This document shows positions 1 through 12,115 of a stretch of 64,000 nt of DNA, piece after piece; position 1 is the first letter of the stretch; every line of letters starts with the position of its first letter. Under the pieces are notes generated by a model that saw only the letters and a list, made by a program, of their open reading frames with translations, was not told where the DNA came from and made no database searches. Source of the stretch: Cryptomeria japonica (lineage: Eukaryota > Streptophyta > Pinopsida > Cupressales > Cupressaceae); the NCBI RefSeq assembly GCF_030272615.1, contig NC_081407.1, positions 98,687,897-98,751,896 of the forward strand, written 5' to 3'. Both the position numbers and the translations under genes were made by a program.

Positions 1-2900
1 TGTTTCAATTTTTCTAACTCATGTTGGACATTTTCAGGTAATTGCAAACTAGAAGGCATAGGAGAAGGGGGATATTCAATGATGGGACTAGTAGGAGGGG
101 GTCTTGTTGGAGAGGAGGCTATCATGAGTGTAGAAGATTCACTAGGATGATATTGACCTTCCAGTTGACTCTGGAGTCTAGCAATTATGTTGTCTCTGTT
201 GGCTATTCCTTCTTTAGCATCATTGTAAGCTTTTAAAATAGTCTCCAACTTCAATTGGAGATTAGCCTTTTCTTGTGCCTCTTTCTCTACCACCGCAACA
301 TTGAATTTTGCAGTCTCTAGGACTGTGCTTGCAGCTTCCACTACCCCTGTGTCTTGGACTCTTTTAACTATCATGCCTCCTAAGAGGATAGAATCTGATG
401 CATCCTTCCTTATTTTGTTTTCATCCTTCTTTAAAGACCACATGACAAGAGAAGCATTATCTTTGCTGAATGTCACTCCTTCCATAGGCTTTTTTTCTTT
501 CCTCACTACATCAAGCACTAAGGCATCAGCTATATCCCATTCAGGGAGAATCAACATACCAGCCTTTGCTACCATTTCTCTTCCTTTCTCAAGGGTGATT
601 GCTTTGAACTCCTCCATCATTTCTTGCTTAACCTCTTCTTCTACCTAAGTTGTATTTTAAAGAGGTTGTTCACTTTTCCTATGTTCACATCTAGTCTTGA
701 ATTGATCAATATTTTGCTTCCATAGAAACTGTATAAAAGCTCCTGATGTGACAAAATTACTGCCAGCTAGGAATTCTTCACTAGCTTTCTTAACAGTAAG
801 GTCCATTTCTTGGCCCTTTAACTCACCATCAGTCAAATCCATTTCAGTATTAGGTGGCTCTTCGGGCATCCCCTCTTGGGTCTCCTCATAGGTATAGGCA
901 ATCTCACCGAGACTCCCTAACTGTAATAATTGTTCAGCCACAGCTTGTTCATCTCTAATGTGGATAGGAGACTGAGATGGAGAATATTGAGGCTCGTCAG
1001 TTTCAATTTCCTTTCCCACTCTCTGCTTCTTAGGGGAATCCTAGATGTCAATGACATCTTCAATTTTCCTCTTCCCTTTTGAAGTGGAAGGCTCACCTAT
1101 CACTGGCATTATCACAGTGTACTTTGACCTTTTGTGCATTACATAGTCACCACATGGGATATCTCTAGCAAAGACAGGCTTAACCAATACCATCTTAGCC
1201 TTATCAAGTTCATTTTTCATTATGGCCTCCCTCTTTTCTTTTAAGGTCTGCATGAGATCTTCAAAATAAAGAATCAGGAATTTTATTTTCTCCTCAAATG
1301 GATTGAAGCTAGAAAGGGGGTCATAGCCAGTGTCAAATTGATGGATAAAATCAAGGGTTTTCTTATATGCCACCCACTTCTCCTTCCTTAGTTCTTGCTC
1401 ATCTAAGTTGAATTCATTTCTAATTAGATCTTCTGGGAACTGAAATTGATGTGGCCTACCTCTGCACACTACTCTTTTTCTGAACATGCCATTGAAAAAA
1501 TCCTCAGGGTCTGTACATCTTGACACTACAGTAGACAACCTATATGGCTTAAAGAATTCTTCAAAAAATCTCCATCCACCCTTAGTGATCGCAAAATGGT
1601 GAGCCATGGTAATAGTTGGGAAAATAGTCCCTTTACCTCTATTGTTTAGCTCTGCTTCTTGTACTCCCCCAATTTGTCTCAGGACTTTTGCAATCCCTAT
1701 CTTCAATGGGACCTGATATGGTAGTAAAAAGGGGGTGCCTCTAAATCCAAACACTCTAAAAATAGTAGACATAGGGTACAAATATATGTCTCCCCAATTG
1801 TGAACAATCTTGATATCCTCTGCAAACTCCTTTGGTCTGAGAAACTCCAAAAGAGCCTTAGGAATTCTAGGGTTTTCTCTACATAGAAGAATCCTAATTT
1901 TAGATGCAAAGCATCTATCAAACTTTAAATAACTTGCATCTTCTCTATCCCAAGATAGAACAGTACTCCACAATTGCACTGGCATCTCCTCTTTATCCTT
2001 GACCTTAATCAGGTCCATCTCCTTTCCAAAATAATCAGCCCCTTTGAACAGAAACATATGCATTAACATGGAGTACCATCCAAATGGCCTATCCACCTTA
2101 CCAATTTTTATTCCTACTAGCCCTTTATAAATTGCATCAACAAGGTATGAGGCATAATCAAATGTTATTGCTAGGGAGGGGTTTAGAATTTGTGCAATCA
2201 TTAACATATAATGGGCCGGCATATTCTTTTTAGCATCCTCTCCAAAAATATGGCATAATGCCCAATACATACCCTTAGCTCTCAAAGTGAATAGGTTGAT
2301 AGAGAATGGTTCCATTGTGCTAGGGCCTACAACTGTTAACCCCCCTATCTTTACAAAGAATTCTTTCAATGGGCCACTTCTAAGATGATCCCTTTGTGTG
2401 TTGTAAACCTGGGCTAACGACTCAAAGTCAATAGGTTCTAACAAATTGGAGGACTCACTGAGTTTAAACACTTTCCTGAATTCATCTTCATTTATCTCAA
2501 TCAAGACTGATCCCTTTATGTTCCTGATGCATCTTGCCACAGAGTCATAATTCTATGCAATCGGGGCTAACAGATCTACATCCATAAAAACACCTAGGAC
2601 CACAAGCTTTAATACATCCTGCTCCCATATGCCATTCAAAGGAGCTACGGAATTCCTCTGCCCAAAATCGACTTTGAAGAGTCCTAAGCCTAACAATCCT
2701 ATTTCAGGGTCCCTCAACCAATTACCCTTATCATAAAGGCCATCTCCAATTTTTAGATGAGGGTTCTTAGGTACTAGCTCTTTGGCCTTAGCCCCAGCAT
2801 TGGTGGACATGGTTAATTGCTCTAAAAAATCATCATAGATATTTTGGTCCTGGTAATTCACTTTCCCTATAAATTCTCTTCTGGGTGCCATTATGGTCAA
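1..2900 (-). pseudogene. Unrecognised element-associated ORF, paralogue 0 (runs off the window)
   Basis: One minus-strand frame runs from about 2900 (ATG at 2900 or 2891) to the window edge. It is broken by stops at 2553-2555, 1041-1043, 657-659 and 645-647 that fall in a single frame, each explicable as CAG or CAA turned into TAG or TAA. The longest open stretch, 1041-2540, has 499 residues. No family is recognised. It is clearly homologous to the frames at 6153-9227 and 41176-44206: shared landmarks include FLRPKxFAED, HNWGD, V(Y/F)GFxGxP(Y/F)LLP and a late stretch EKGRxxxxxxGxLxxxxWD. The last 200 residues in the window look like a coiled coil (rich in E, K, Q) followed by a Pro/Ser-rich segment. 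There is no signal peptide, membrane segment or known catalytic motif. It is probably a transposable-element protein; the paralogy is certain, the function unknown. Confidence 0.7.
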
Positions 2901-2949
2901 ACAATTATACCACTAGAAGCTAGCACAGACCTCTAATGAAGTAATTCAC

Positions 2950-5115
2950 ACAGCAGTATTTGAGAACAAACCAAGAGTTATTAAGAAAAGCACAAGAAAC
3001 CTGATTATTCGCCTGAACAAAATCACTCTGCAACAAACTTCGATGAAACAATACTTAGAAATCAAGTTGATGCGGACTCAAAAGGGCAAGTTGGCATTTA
3101 AGTTTTTAGAAATTAACTTCGCATGCTTCGGCTTTCTTTTCAAAATTAAATTCGCCAAATCGAATTCAAAACTGGCTCCAACGGGTCATAATTTCTCTAA
3201 GTCTTTCCTCTGTTTCACTACTTCGCAGAACATAAAACTCATGTTCTTTTCTTTCATGAAACAACGCTGGCCATTGGATCTCGAGAACTTACATCACCTT
3301 TATCTCCATTTAATCTCTTTGCTTTAGTGTCGGGCCCTACCTCCTTTTCACCACTTCGCGGAGTTTAACAGTCGTGCATGTTTCCTTCACGAGGCCGCAC
3401 CAAGCATTAGATCAAACTCAAATCACCTGGCCTTTAACTCCAACCAGGATCATCAATCCTTTTAACTAACCGCACCTCATCTTGACGGCTAACAGTTTTT
3501 GCCATTTCGCTGAGGTTAAGCTGCAGGCATCTTCGGGTCACAAAACAACGAGAAGCGTTGGATCAATCTTGAGATGAATGCCTTTTAAGTGGGCCCTTTA
3601 TTCAGGAATTACTTACCCCACTTGTTCTTCGGTTAATAAATGCCACATGGCAGTCGACCATTAGCCCTGGAAACTCCTTTTCGTTCCACCCTTAATCTAC
3701 CACGTGTTCCCTTTTACTATTCCCACATAACTGTCGGTTACACCTAGGCGAGCCCTCAACCACTTTTTTAAACCATGTGTCACTCGACACATTACTATCA
3801 AGCTCTACAAAAAGTAGCAACTGTTATGCCACGTCACTCCTCCGTGTGATTTCCACCTATCTTTCGCGACTTTGGGAATATTATTCTTCGTTTGGCTAGC
3901 AGCCACGAAACCACGAGAACCGTTAGATCAAAACAGACCTAATCTGATTTTAACTTCATGACATGCCTATCCCTTGGGCCCATCGGCCTTTTCACTACTT
4001 CGCAATGACTAACTTGCTAGCATCTTATCTTCGTGAATTCACGCGAGCCATTAGATCTCAAGAACTTGCTCATTGTTTACTCTTTTTATGACAACCTTGC
4101 CCGGACCCATTGCATACCGCCAACTGAGTACCTTATCACCACCATGTCATTGCCAACTGGGGTTACCATATTTACTACCACTCTTAGTAGGACCCTCCAC
4201 CTTTTCGCTATTTCACTGAAGGTATAGCTTGTGCATCTCCTGGCCATGAAACAATGAGAAGCCATTGATCTTTTTCCAACCCGATCATTCTTTCACCAAA
4301 GAAGACTGCTTATCTCTAGGACCCGCCAAACCTTTTCGCCACTTCGCAAGGTTAAAACACATTCAGCTTGATCTCACGAAACCACACTGTCTGTCCGATC
4401 AGATGAAACAAAGAGAGATGGCTTCTATCGATGAAACCATGTTTATCGGAGACATGCCTTTTAGTCTCCTCGAAACTCATTCTCATCGAAATCTTTTTGT
4501 TGTCCATCAGGTTTCATGTCGAAGAGACTTTGGACTTTGGTGACTTCTTTTGTCCTCCCATTGAAACTCATATCCTTATCGATATCATTCATCGATGTAG
4601 TTTTCTTCTATTTTATCGATATCACTTTTTCGATGAGAATGCTTCTTTCGGTGAATCTTCTTTATCTTGCATCGATGATATTGTTTCTTCAAAAGCCTTT
4701 TCTCATCGATGGGGGCCACCTCTGCTTTCTTCGATACCTTTTGTTGGTGGGACCATCCCTTTCAGTGAGTCTTTTTGCACCGATAGTGTTATATCCTCAA
4801 AGACCTTTTCTTGTCGATGAGAACCATATCCACTTTCCTCAACATCTTTTATCGATGGAGTTACTGTCTTCGATGAGTCCTTTCTGAAGTTCATCAGGGT
4901 CTTCTTTCTTTGATGCCCCTTTTATATCGATGAGACATCGCTGGGTCTCATCGATACTGTTTGAATCTTAGATACTTTGATAGAATGCTTTTAGCCAAGA
5001 AAGAAGTCCTTATCGTTGGGTCCCGCCAAACATTTTCGCTACTACGCAATAGGTAACTTTCGGGCATGTTGAGTTCGTGAATCCACGCGGGCCATCCGAT
5101 TGACTGAGAGTTGCG
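2950..5115 (+). repeat. Diverged tandem array with CACTTCGC-type motif
   Basis: About seven or eight diverged modules occur at 200-300 base intervals. Each has a GGGCCC/GGACCC-type start, then a CCTTTTCGCCACTTCGC-like motif (for example near 3215, 3340, 3500, 3985, 4205, 4335 and 5030). About 50 bases later comes a TTCGTGAAACCACG(A/C)GAGCC-like motif ending in an ATTAGATC or TTGGATC string. The last module (about 5005-5115) lies beyond the inserted ATCGATGA block, so that block interrupts the array. Arrays of this kind beside a transposon ORF suggest subterminal protein-binding repeats, which is inference. Confidence 0.55.
4420..4985 (+). repeat. ATCGATGA-rich block A
   Basis: Dense repeats of TCGATG/ATCGAT in a pyrimidine-rich setting. 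The block is strongly similar to 38200-38650 and 38790-39325 and more distantly to 9620-10410 and 44640-45240. It ends with a local inverted repeat (GATGAGAC ... GTCTCATC) at about 4936-4962 and a shared tail up to the string AGAATGCTTTTA, after which similarity to the 39.3 kb copy stops. Open frames across it are repeat artefacts. Confidence 0.65.
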
Positions 5116-5312
5116 TGACAATTACAAGGCCCGGTGGTCATTAGAAAAGGAAATTTAAAGGCGAATAAAAATTAAAACATTTAAAAGGACCACCTAGGTA
5201 AAAAACAACAGGGGGAACACTTTGCATGACAAAAGGACCCATTACTTAAGTGAATAAAGTAACACGGAAATAGAATTATAAGGGTTTTTTCTTAGACATT
5301 TTCAAAGTGATT

Positions 5313-5333
5313 AAACCTAAACCCTAAACCCTC
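5313..5333 (-). repeat. Short telomere-like repeat
   Basis: Two to three units of CCCTAAA, the complement of the plant telomere repeat TTTAGGG. It is too short to indicate a true interstitial telomere array and may be chance or a scrap. Confidence 0.3.
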
Positions 5334-5479
5334 TTTAGGACCCAAAGCAATAGAAGTCACAAGGCCATACCAGACCCAAGAATTTCATAGACTTAGCCAA
5401 TTATGGAAAAGAATACCCATTTTTTAAACAGTGATAACAGTAACCTCTGAACCTTTATCTCTTCCCTCAAAAATGAAAC

Positions 5480-5735
5480 TTGTCATTTGAATTCCTTTCT
5501 CATATTGATTAGCTTAATAATATTTGTTCAATGTTTTTTATCGTTAAAAGATTACCTTCCTTTTAGATAAATTACTTAGATTCTTATTATGTTGAAGAAC
5601 ATTTAGTTAGTTTTCTCCTTCAACTGAAGTAGTTATGTTTTATTTTGAAATGCTTAATTTTTTATCTTAATATAGATCACAATTTATTTTCTTTAAGTAT
5701 ATAATTAATGGAATATTACATATGGTATCAGAGCA
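5480..5735 (+). mobile_element. LTR 3'-end fragment with copia-type primer-binding site (module copy 1)
   Basis: An AT-rich stretch ends in ATTACA, followed two bases later by TGGTATCAGAGC at 5723-5734, the usual initiator-Met tRNA primer-binding site of plant Ty1/copia elements. The same arrangement recurs at 40500-40757, with one change in the site. Both lie at the left edge of the duplicated module. A full LTR was not delimited. The junction may be coincidental nesting or may mean that the module contains part of an LTR element. Confidence 0.4.
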
Positions 5736-6152
5736 ACCAAGTTCAACATTGAACCTCAGGCTTTCCACCTATAGACAAAACTATATACATATGCAGGCGC
5801 ACCATGGTTGAGATAATATGCATGCGCACTATATACAAAACTATATTCGCAAGTAAATCTTTTATTCAAATCCACAATATGAAACACAGAGTTTTACTGG
5901 AAGAACACAAGTAACCTTATCTCCTTTAGATAATATCACAAGCAACTGCCCACAGAAAGATGCAGTAATCCACAGCATATATACAAAGGAAAGACGACTA
6001 ATTATATTATGTATGTTCGCAAAATGGTACAATAGTAAGCTTGAGGCTATATTCTACTTCTTCTCTAATGATCCTTATTGTTATCAAAATTCCTTCATTT
6101 ATATGAGGGTATACATTGTCACCAAGCATCATGGCTTTTCAGCACATAATTA

Positions 6153-9100
6153 TTAATTAGCACTTTTGTTAACAAATTGGAAGATAAACAAGTTCAACAT
6201 TCCTATGTGTTCAATGTACTTATCATCTTTATACATTAGAACATCATTGTTTAGTGTCCTCGTGTCGCTTTTTGTCTGGAAATGATTGGATAGAATATTG
6301 TTAACACAAAGTGACAAATATTTGTCCCGATCCAACTCTGCTACTTCTTGATTTTTCTCATCACTGAACTCTTGTTTCCATTGTTCCAATGATACTAACT
6401 CACCATTACTATAAAAAGAGGGCACCCTAGGGGTATTCCCATCATCCAACCTCTGATGCTCTTTCCTTAATTGATTTGCCAATTCATCATGGGACTTCAA
6501 GTGAGCCTCGGCTTCAATTTTCTCACCTGGATTCATCAGACTGTTGTCATTCATCAAGCCTTCCAACCGAGACCTGAGCCTTTCATGCTCTTTCACAGCT
6601 TTGACGGTTCCCTCTTCCAATAGATTTTTACAACCTGCATCATACTTTTGAATCTATGGTCAATGACCTCGTGAACTAACTTATCCATCTTTTGTTGTTC
6701 CTTTTTTAGTTGTCGAGATGTCTTTTTCGGCCCTGTTCCTCCAATACATAGCGTCTGTCAAGGCATCCATGGCATCTCTGTCAACACCGTATGTCATCCC
6801 TGTTTGACTGGTACCTATATCAATTTGAAGCAATCTTGCTTGCAGCCTTTGTTTTTCTTCATCAGTTTTCTCATATAGGCTTTTGTATGTACAATTTTCT
6901 CAGACCAGAAACTCTATCTGATCTTGGTTTAGTTTAGCGACATCCAAATTTAGTTTGGCAGTTGTTCTTGGGTCAGTCTTCCCAACCTGTTGCACCATCA
7001 AATGTCCAAAAGCTTCTTCTATATCAACCAATATAGGTCTTTTATCTTTGGGATAGATAGCCCACTGTAGAATAGCCTTCTAAACTGGATCATATCTTGA
7101 TCCTCTAAAGAGTTTATCAATCTCTTTTAGCATCATTTGCCTACATGGGTCTTGTTTCTTGAGGAATCCATCAAACAACAAGGCAGAGTTCATGTCCCAT
7201 CCAGAGTATAATAGCACACCAACTTCCTTAAGCAGTTGTCTTCCCTTCTCAGGTGTCATTTCTCTCATCACAAGATCCATCTCCTCTTGTAACTTTTGAA
7301 GCTGCTGCTCTTCTTCAGTATATCTCATGTTATTCCTAATTTGAGATCCTTTATGTTGATAGAGGAATGCGGTGAACTCCTTGGAAGCAATGAAGTCACT
7401 ATTAGCAATGAAATCCTCATGCTCCAGGAATCTGATGTCAGCCACTTCTCGGACATTCAGTTGTCTTGTTGCCAAGTCTATCGGTGTATCCTTTGCATAA
7501 CCAGGGGGTAATCCTCTGGATAACTAGGGGCATAATCCTCTTGAGGAGTGAATGGAACGATGCCAGATGTGGAAGAAGGAGACATATGAGCCAAAGGCTC
7601 TGTATTCCTAATAGTATCAATGTAATCCCTAAAAACATGAGGCAGAACTCCCTCAAGTATTTCCAATTCATGCTCCACAAGTTTGTTGGCCAACTCCAAG
7701 AGGTCTTCAATCTTTTGTAGCATGTTCTCATCCATTTTCCTTCTATAAAGCTTCAATTTATAAGCCTGCATTGCTTTCTCAAACTTTATTCGCTTCACTC
7801 TGGCCTCTTCTCTACCAATGTTCTTAATGAGGTCATCTGGTAGGTAAGATTTATGTTCTCCAGCCTTTAGCTTTTGTGATGACTGGGCTATCCTTATGTA
7901 TCCTTCAAGATCGAAATTGGGCCTTGGATCCCCCATAGCCATGCCATAATAATCCAATTTTGTCTACAGCAGGCCATAACTCTTTGAACTTTTCACAATA
8001 AAATCTGAAAATACTAACAACCCAAGTACAATTGATTGTTTTCCATGGCTTGTCAAATTTTCTATACTCACTATTGACAGTTGCCTCACAATTTCCAGAC
8101 AAGCCACTCTATTAGGGACTGCAAGTGGTAGTAAGTATGGTCTCCCTTCGAACCCGTATACCCTGACTTGTGTGCAGTCTGAAAAACAATACCGATCTCC
8201 CCAATTGTGTTCAATTGAGGGATCTTCAGCAAAATATTTTGGTCTTAGGAATCTTTGAACCTCTAGTGCAAGGGCATGATTGCACAGGCATCCCAACAGT
8301 CTATATAATGGCTTGACAAAGAACTCCTCAAAATGCCAATATTGATTATTCACATACCTCTAGTCCCATGAACAAACCCATAGTTGCACTGGTTTTCTCA
8401 TTCCAACATTGTCATATGTCCTGACACATAACTCTTCTAGCCATAACCCTTTATCTTGGCCCACATACAATAGCATATGCATAAGTAAGGAATAATGCTT
8501 GAAATGAACATTGATGACATCCTCCTTTAACTTTTATAACCCGTGATTCAAAACCTCAACCAAATAAGCAGAAAAATCAAAGAAGCGGGGGGTCCTTAGA
8601 CTACAAATCGGCACAAATGACCATGGCTGCAATATCCATCAAAGGATGGGCTTTTATCCCTAGCACTTGGGCAACACAGTAATAGGTATACTTGAAATAT
8701 GGATGGAAATATTTGACATCATAGGGAGCTTTGTCATCTTGACCTAGTGGCACTAAGGACCCTGCATTCCTAAGTTTATGTATAGGGAGTCTCCACATTT
8801 TGTAAATGTGCTCTAGGTTAAAATATTCACTTGTTAACTTCTTGAGGTCAATCAATTCTTCAAATCCCCAATCCAACTCGAACATGGTGTCAATAACCTC
8901 CTTTGTGATTGCAAGAATTGGCTCACAAATGTAGTTATATATGGTCCTGGTTTTAGGGTCATAATTGTTTGCCAATGCCTTCATGAGCTCCACATTCACG
9001 AATACATTAGCCATAGCTAACCTTCCTAAGTTCAATCGCCATAAATTGTTGATAGGTTGAGGGGAAACTCTTCTATCGTACCCATATATGAATAATTCAT

Positions 9101-9227
9101 ACCCTCTCAACTCTATTGATATGTCTCCAAGATCCTCAAACCAGTCCTCTAGGCCTTCTTCATCAGCTCTAATCTTCTTGGACCTCAAACTGGATGATGG
9201 GCACTGGTCAATCAGGTCCTGGGCCAA
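6153..9227 (-). pseudogene. Unrecognised element-associated ORF, paralogue 1
   Basis: Minus-strand pieces at 9227-8601, 8353-7964, 7957-7478, 7475-7080 and 6620-6153 together correspond to one protein of about 1,000 residues. The N-terminal half carries the landmarks shared with the 1-2900 frame: DPKTRTIYNY, a YLVEVLNHGL segment, FLRPK, HNWGD and GFEGRPYLLP. A charged middle part follows, then a coiled-coil-like C-terminus ending FQFVNKSAN. Lesions shared with paralogue 2 are a frameshift near 8600, a TAG at 8360-8362 and a TAG at 7080-7082. Private lesions are a stop near 8535, a frameshift near 7480-7500 and damage between 6620 and 7080. No known transposase, polymerase or nuclease motif was seen. 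Paralogy is certain, function unknown. Confidence 0.7.
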
Positions 9228-9619
9228 AGAACGCCCTTCCCTTTTCTATCTTTTAGGTTTTTCTTCTGCAGCAATATGTTCTTTTCCCGGTCTTATTAGT
9301 TTTAGATGATGATTCCATTTGAATTTTGTAAAAGAGGTCTATGTGCAAACAACTTACTTGGAATTACTTTGCTTTATCCATGAATTCGCCCAATTCCTAC
9401 TTTCAATTCGTCGCCTGTCAATTCCTTAATGTTGTGCCCTTTGATGGTTGATCCACTACTTATGGCGTATTTAATCAATTAGTAATGGGGCTTTGGACAA
9501 CGGTCACTTGGGCACACATTTGAATTTAATGGTGATGTGACCTTCCTTGGGATTTGTTTATGATTTTCATGGCAATCAATAATCATTTTGATGAGGATTT
9601 GTCTTTCAATCATTTGTTT

Positions 9620-10410
9620 CTTTAGTCCATCGATCTCTTTGTTTCTATCGACAATACTTTTGTTTCGAATATCACTTCAATCAAGTATTTTTTCCCTTCA
9701 TCGAAATACTGTATTCGGTTAGTATGGCTGTCTCCTCATCGAAACATATCTGATATCCACCGGGTCTTATGTCAAAGAAACCTTGGGCTTTGGTGTCCTT
9801 TATTTTTCCATTGAAATACTTCTTTCATCAACATCACTATGCCCCATCGATGAATGAGTCTATTATCTCATTGAAGCTTTTCTTTATTTTCCCTTATCGT
9901 TCTTCGCCGATAAAGTTACATCGGCAATACCACGCATATCGAGAACATGCCTTTTAACCTCCTCAAAACCTATATCCTCATCGATATCTTTTATCGATGT
10001 ATCTTCCTTTTGTCTTATCAATATTATTCTTTCAATGAAAATGCTCCTTTCGGTGGGTCCTTTTTATGTTGCACCGATACTATTATTTCCTCGAGAACTT
10101 TTCCTGTCGATGAAGACCCTTTTTGCTTTCTTCAATATCTTTTGTTGATGAAGTTTAACCTCCTCGAAACCTATATCCTCATCGATATCTTTTATCGATG
10201 TAGCTTCTTTTTGTCTGATCGATATTATTCTTTCGATGAAAACGCTCCTTTCAGTGGGTCATTTTTATGTTGCACCAATAGTATTATTTCCTTGAGAACT
10301 TTTCCCATCGATGAAGAGCCTCTCTGCTTTCTTCGATATCTTTTGTCGATGAAGTTATTATCTTCGGTGAGTCCTTTCGGTGTTTCCTTCCTTTGATGGC
10401 TCTTTTATAT
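9620..10410 (+). repeat. ATCGATGA-rich block B
   Basis: Many TCGATGA, ATCGATATC and TTCGATG units lie between the start of the minus-strand ORF and the CACTA-like terminus. It contains two tandem sub-units (about 9950-10150 and 10150-10350) that share CTCCTCGAAACC/ATATCC and GTTGCACC landmarks. It corresponds to 44640-45240. Its placement just inside a terminus fits a subterminal repeat region. Confidence 0.6.
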
Positions 10411-10440
10411 CGATGATAATTATTTTATTTTTTTATAAAA

Positions 10441-10657
10441 ATGATCATCGTTGGAATTATGACGAATACCAAGCTTTCGATCGACGACTTCTTTGACCAT
10501 CAGCAGATTCTATTGGATTGTCGAATTTCTGACGGGCATGTCATCGTCGACCAATCCGACGCTGAGTTTTTGACGGTGGATTTTGTTGACATTCCGACGA
10601 AAATTCGTCAAAAATCTGACAAACGGCCGTCGAAAATCAGCTCTAAATGTACTAGTG
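10441..10657. repeat. CACTA-like terminal region (copy 1), ending TAGTG
   Basis: GC-richer than its surroundings, with repeated CCGACG/CGTCGG-type motifs, ending in ACTAGTG; read from the other strand it begins CACTAGT. The same 200 bases end at 45572 in module copy 2, after which the flanks differ (ACA here, TCT there, as candidate 3-base target duplications). CACTA elements are defined by CACTA...TAGTG ends and subterminal repeats. No matching left end was found in the window, so the call is tentative. Confidence 0.45.
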
Positions 10658-10978
10658 ACAACATCTTTTAATTATTTAATACTCTTTTTGTCTACAAAGT
10701 TCATGTTGTTCATGTTGTGTACTATGTAATTTCACTAACGTTTTTTATATTTTTTCTTTGTCATGGGCCGACATGGATCCATCACATATCGCAGACAGAG
10801 ATGTAGCTTGCGACACTTCTCTCGAGCAGGTAAACCTCATTGTAATTGTACAAATTAGATAGAAGCAAACTGTTACATTATTATGTTCCTTTTTTTAGTG
10901 ATTTATACTAATTTTGTAATTGTTAATGATATTCTTGACACAGACAAATGTTCGGGGAAAGTGAAAGCGAGTTGCAGT

Positions 10979-11745
10979 TGTAGACACCCAAAATTGTCCA
11001 GTCTAATTAAATAAATAGTTATTTATTTAATTATCTAAGCTTAATTCTTCTATTAATTAAATAAATCTTTATTTATTTAATTAATTCATTTATCCTCTTC
11101 TAGCCTTATTTCTCATTTAAATAAATACATTTGTTTATTTAAATTTTCCTTTTTCTAAATTAAATAAATATCTTATTTATTTAATTGATCCCACTTCTTC
11201 TATTAATTAAATAAATCTTTATTTATTTAATTAATTCATTAACCTTTTCTACCCATGACACATGTCATTCATCTCTTAATTCATACATTACCTACCCCTT
11301 TCATTTTTTTATTATTTCTTTTACCTACCCTCTAATCATAGCCGACCTCCTTTTACACCTCTCAATCGTATCCATCCATTTCTTATTGTGTCTTCTATAT
11401 AAGGAGATGTTTCCTTTATTATCAAACCCTAATGAATCAATTTATGCAATTGACTACACTACGATCCTACTTGCAATCACATTTCGTTCTTTGTTGAGCT
11501 CTTGTGCATATAAAATCTGAGAGCAAATATATCAAGCAAGATAAATGGAGATAGGAAGAATGGAGATCAAAACCCTATTGGACATGTGATGGTATAATCT
11601 TTGTGATTTCATTTGATTTGCATTGTCTTAGGTAATCTTCATATGTTATGGTGGATCTTTGTTGTTGTTAGGCTAGGGTTTTTTTGGTTGAATTCATTTA
11701 GCCTTTCAATATTGTTATTATTGTTATCCATTTTCACCATATATA
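10979..11745 (+). repeat. 5' LTR of the gypsy element
   Basis: 767 bases beginning TGTAGACACCC and ending CCATATATA; the 3' LTR keeps the expected CA end (ATACA), so this copy has a terminal C-to-T change. U3 is built of five AT-rich dyads (11004-11235). A TATA box (TATATAA) lies at 11396-11402. Confidence 0.93.
11396..11402 (+). promoter_or_regulatory. TATA box in the 5' LTR
   Basis: TATATAA followed by GGAG, about 350 bases before the end of the LTR; the same string is at 26783-26789 in the 3' LTR. This is the likely promoter of the sense genomic RNA. Confidence 0.6.
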
Positions 11746-11748
11746 TTT

Positions 11749-11766
11749 TGGCACGCCCGGTGGGAC
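11749..11766 (+). other. Primer-binding site of the gypsy element
   Basis: TGGCACGCCCGGTGGGAC begins three bases after the 5' LTR, a position and sequence typical of plant Ty3/gypsy elements of the Tat group. The exact tRNA was not assigned. Confidence 0.7.
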
Positions 11767-11854
11767 TCTTGTCCCTTTTGCATTTAACATCCTTGTTGCA
11801 GATTTTGTGTTTTTAAGTTGCAGATCTGATATTTTCAGCAGCATTTTGATATTT

Positions 11855-12115
11855 TCGCGTCTGCGCACTTTCGGATCGCGTTTCTGATTTTCTAGCGCGT
11901 CTGCGACATCTAGAATCACGTCTGTGTTATCAGTAGTATTTTATTTTGCAGGTTCCGAAAAAGCGCGTTTATGTTATTAAGTCGCGTCTGTGGTGTTTTT
12001 AGCCGCGTCTGTGTCCAGGAGTCGCGTCTGCGTTCTGTAGCCACGTCTGTGTCTCACAGAACCGCGTCTGTGTCACGAAGTCGCATTTGTGTTGAGGGTA
12101 ATCGCGTCTGTGTTC
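11855..12115 (+). repeat. Leader array 1 of the GCGTCTGTGT motif (sense)
   Basis: About twelve copies of a roughly 10-base motif, consensus GCGTCTGTGT, usually preceded by C and spaced 15-40 bases apart. Copies start near 11856, 11877, 11896, 11918, 11964, 11983, 12004, 12023, 12042, 12063, 12082 and 12103. The sequence between copies is not conserved, so this is a motif array and not a simple tandem duplication. The array is CpG-rich against an AT-rich background. Confidence 0.85.

Larger units (their letters stand above)
2901..5480. other. Non-coding leader/subterminal region of paralogue 0
   Basis: This stretch lies upstream of the minus-strand frame at 1-2900 and has no credible gene; open frames here come from repeats. 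It contains a diverged repeat array (2950-5115), an inserted ATCGATGA-rich block (4420-4985) and, at 5116-5480, unremarkable AT-rich sequence with a short telomere-like stretch. By position it corresponds to the 9230-10657 region upstream of paralogue 1. Confidence 0.5.
5480..10657. repeat. Duplicated module, copy 1
   Basis: The stretch is closely similar, at roughly the mid-90s percent by eye, to 40500-45572 in the same orientation. In order it carries the LTR/PBS fragment, the minus-strand unknown ORF, the ATCGATGA block and a CACTA-like end. Similarity on the right stops exactly after TAGTG in both copies, and the flanks differ. On the left both break down near the string CATTTGAATTCC. Copy 1 lacks the inverted half of a hairpin that copy 2 keeps at 45179-45312. 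Confidence 0.8.

Noticed and set aside
42-648. Plus-strand open frames of 64 and 115 codons
   Set aside because: They lie opposite the minus-strand paralogue 0, whose homology to the other two copies identifies the real coding strand.
4265-4894. Several open frames on both strands up to 129 codons
   Set aside because: All are produced by the stop-poor ATCGATGA repeat and recur in every block in shifted frames.
5313-5333. Interstitial telomere
   Set aside because: Only two to three units; too little to infer chromosome fusion or end.
9769-10671. Plus-strand frames of 149 and 76 codons
   Set aside because: They fall in the repeat block and the CACTA-like terminus; no protein features.
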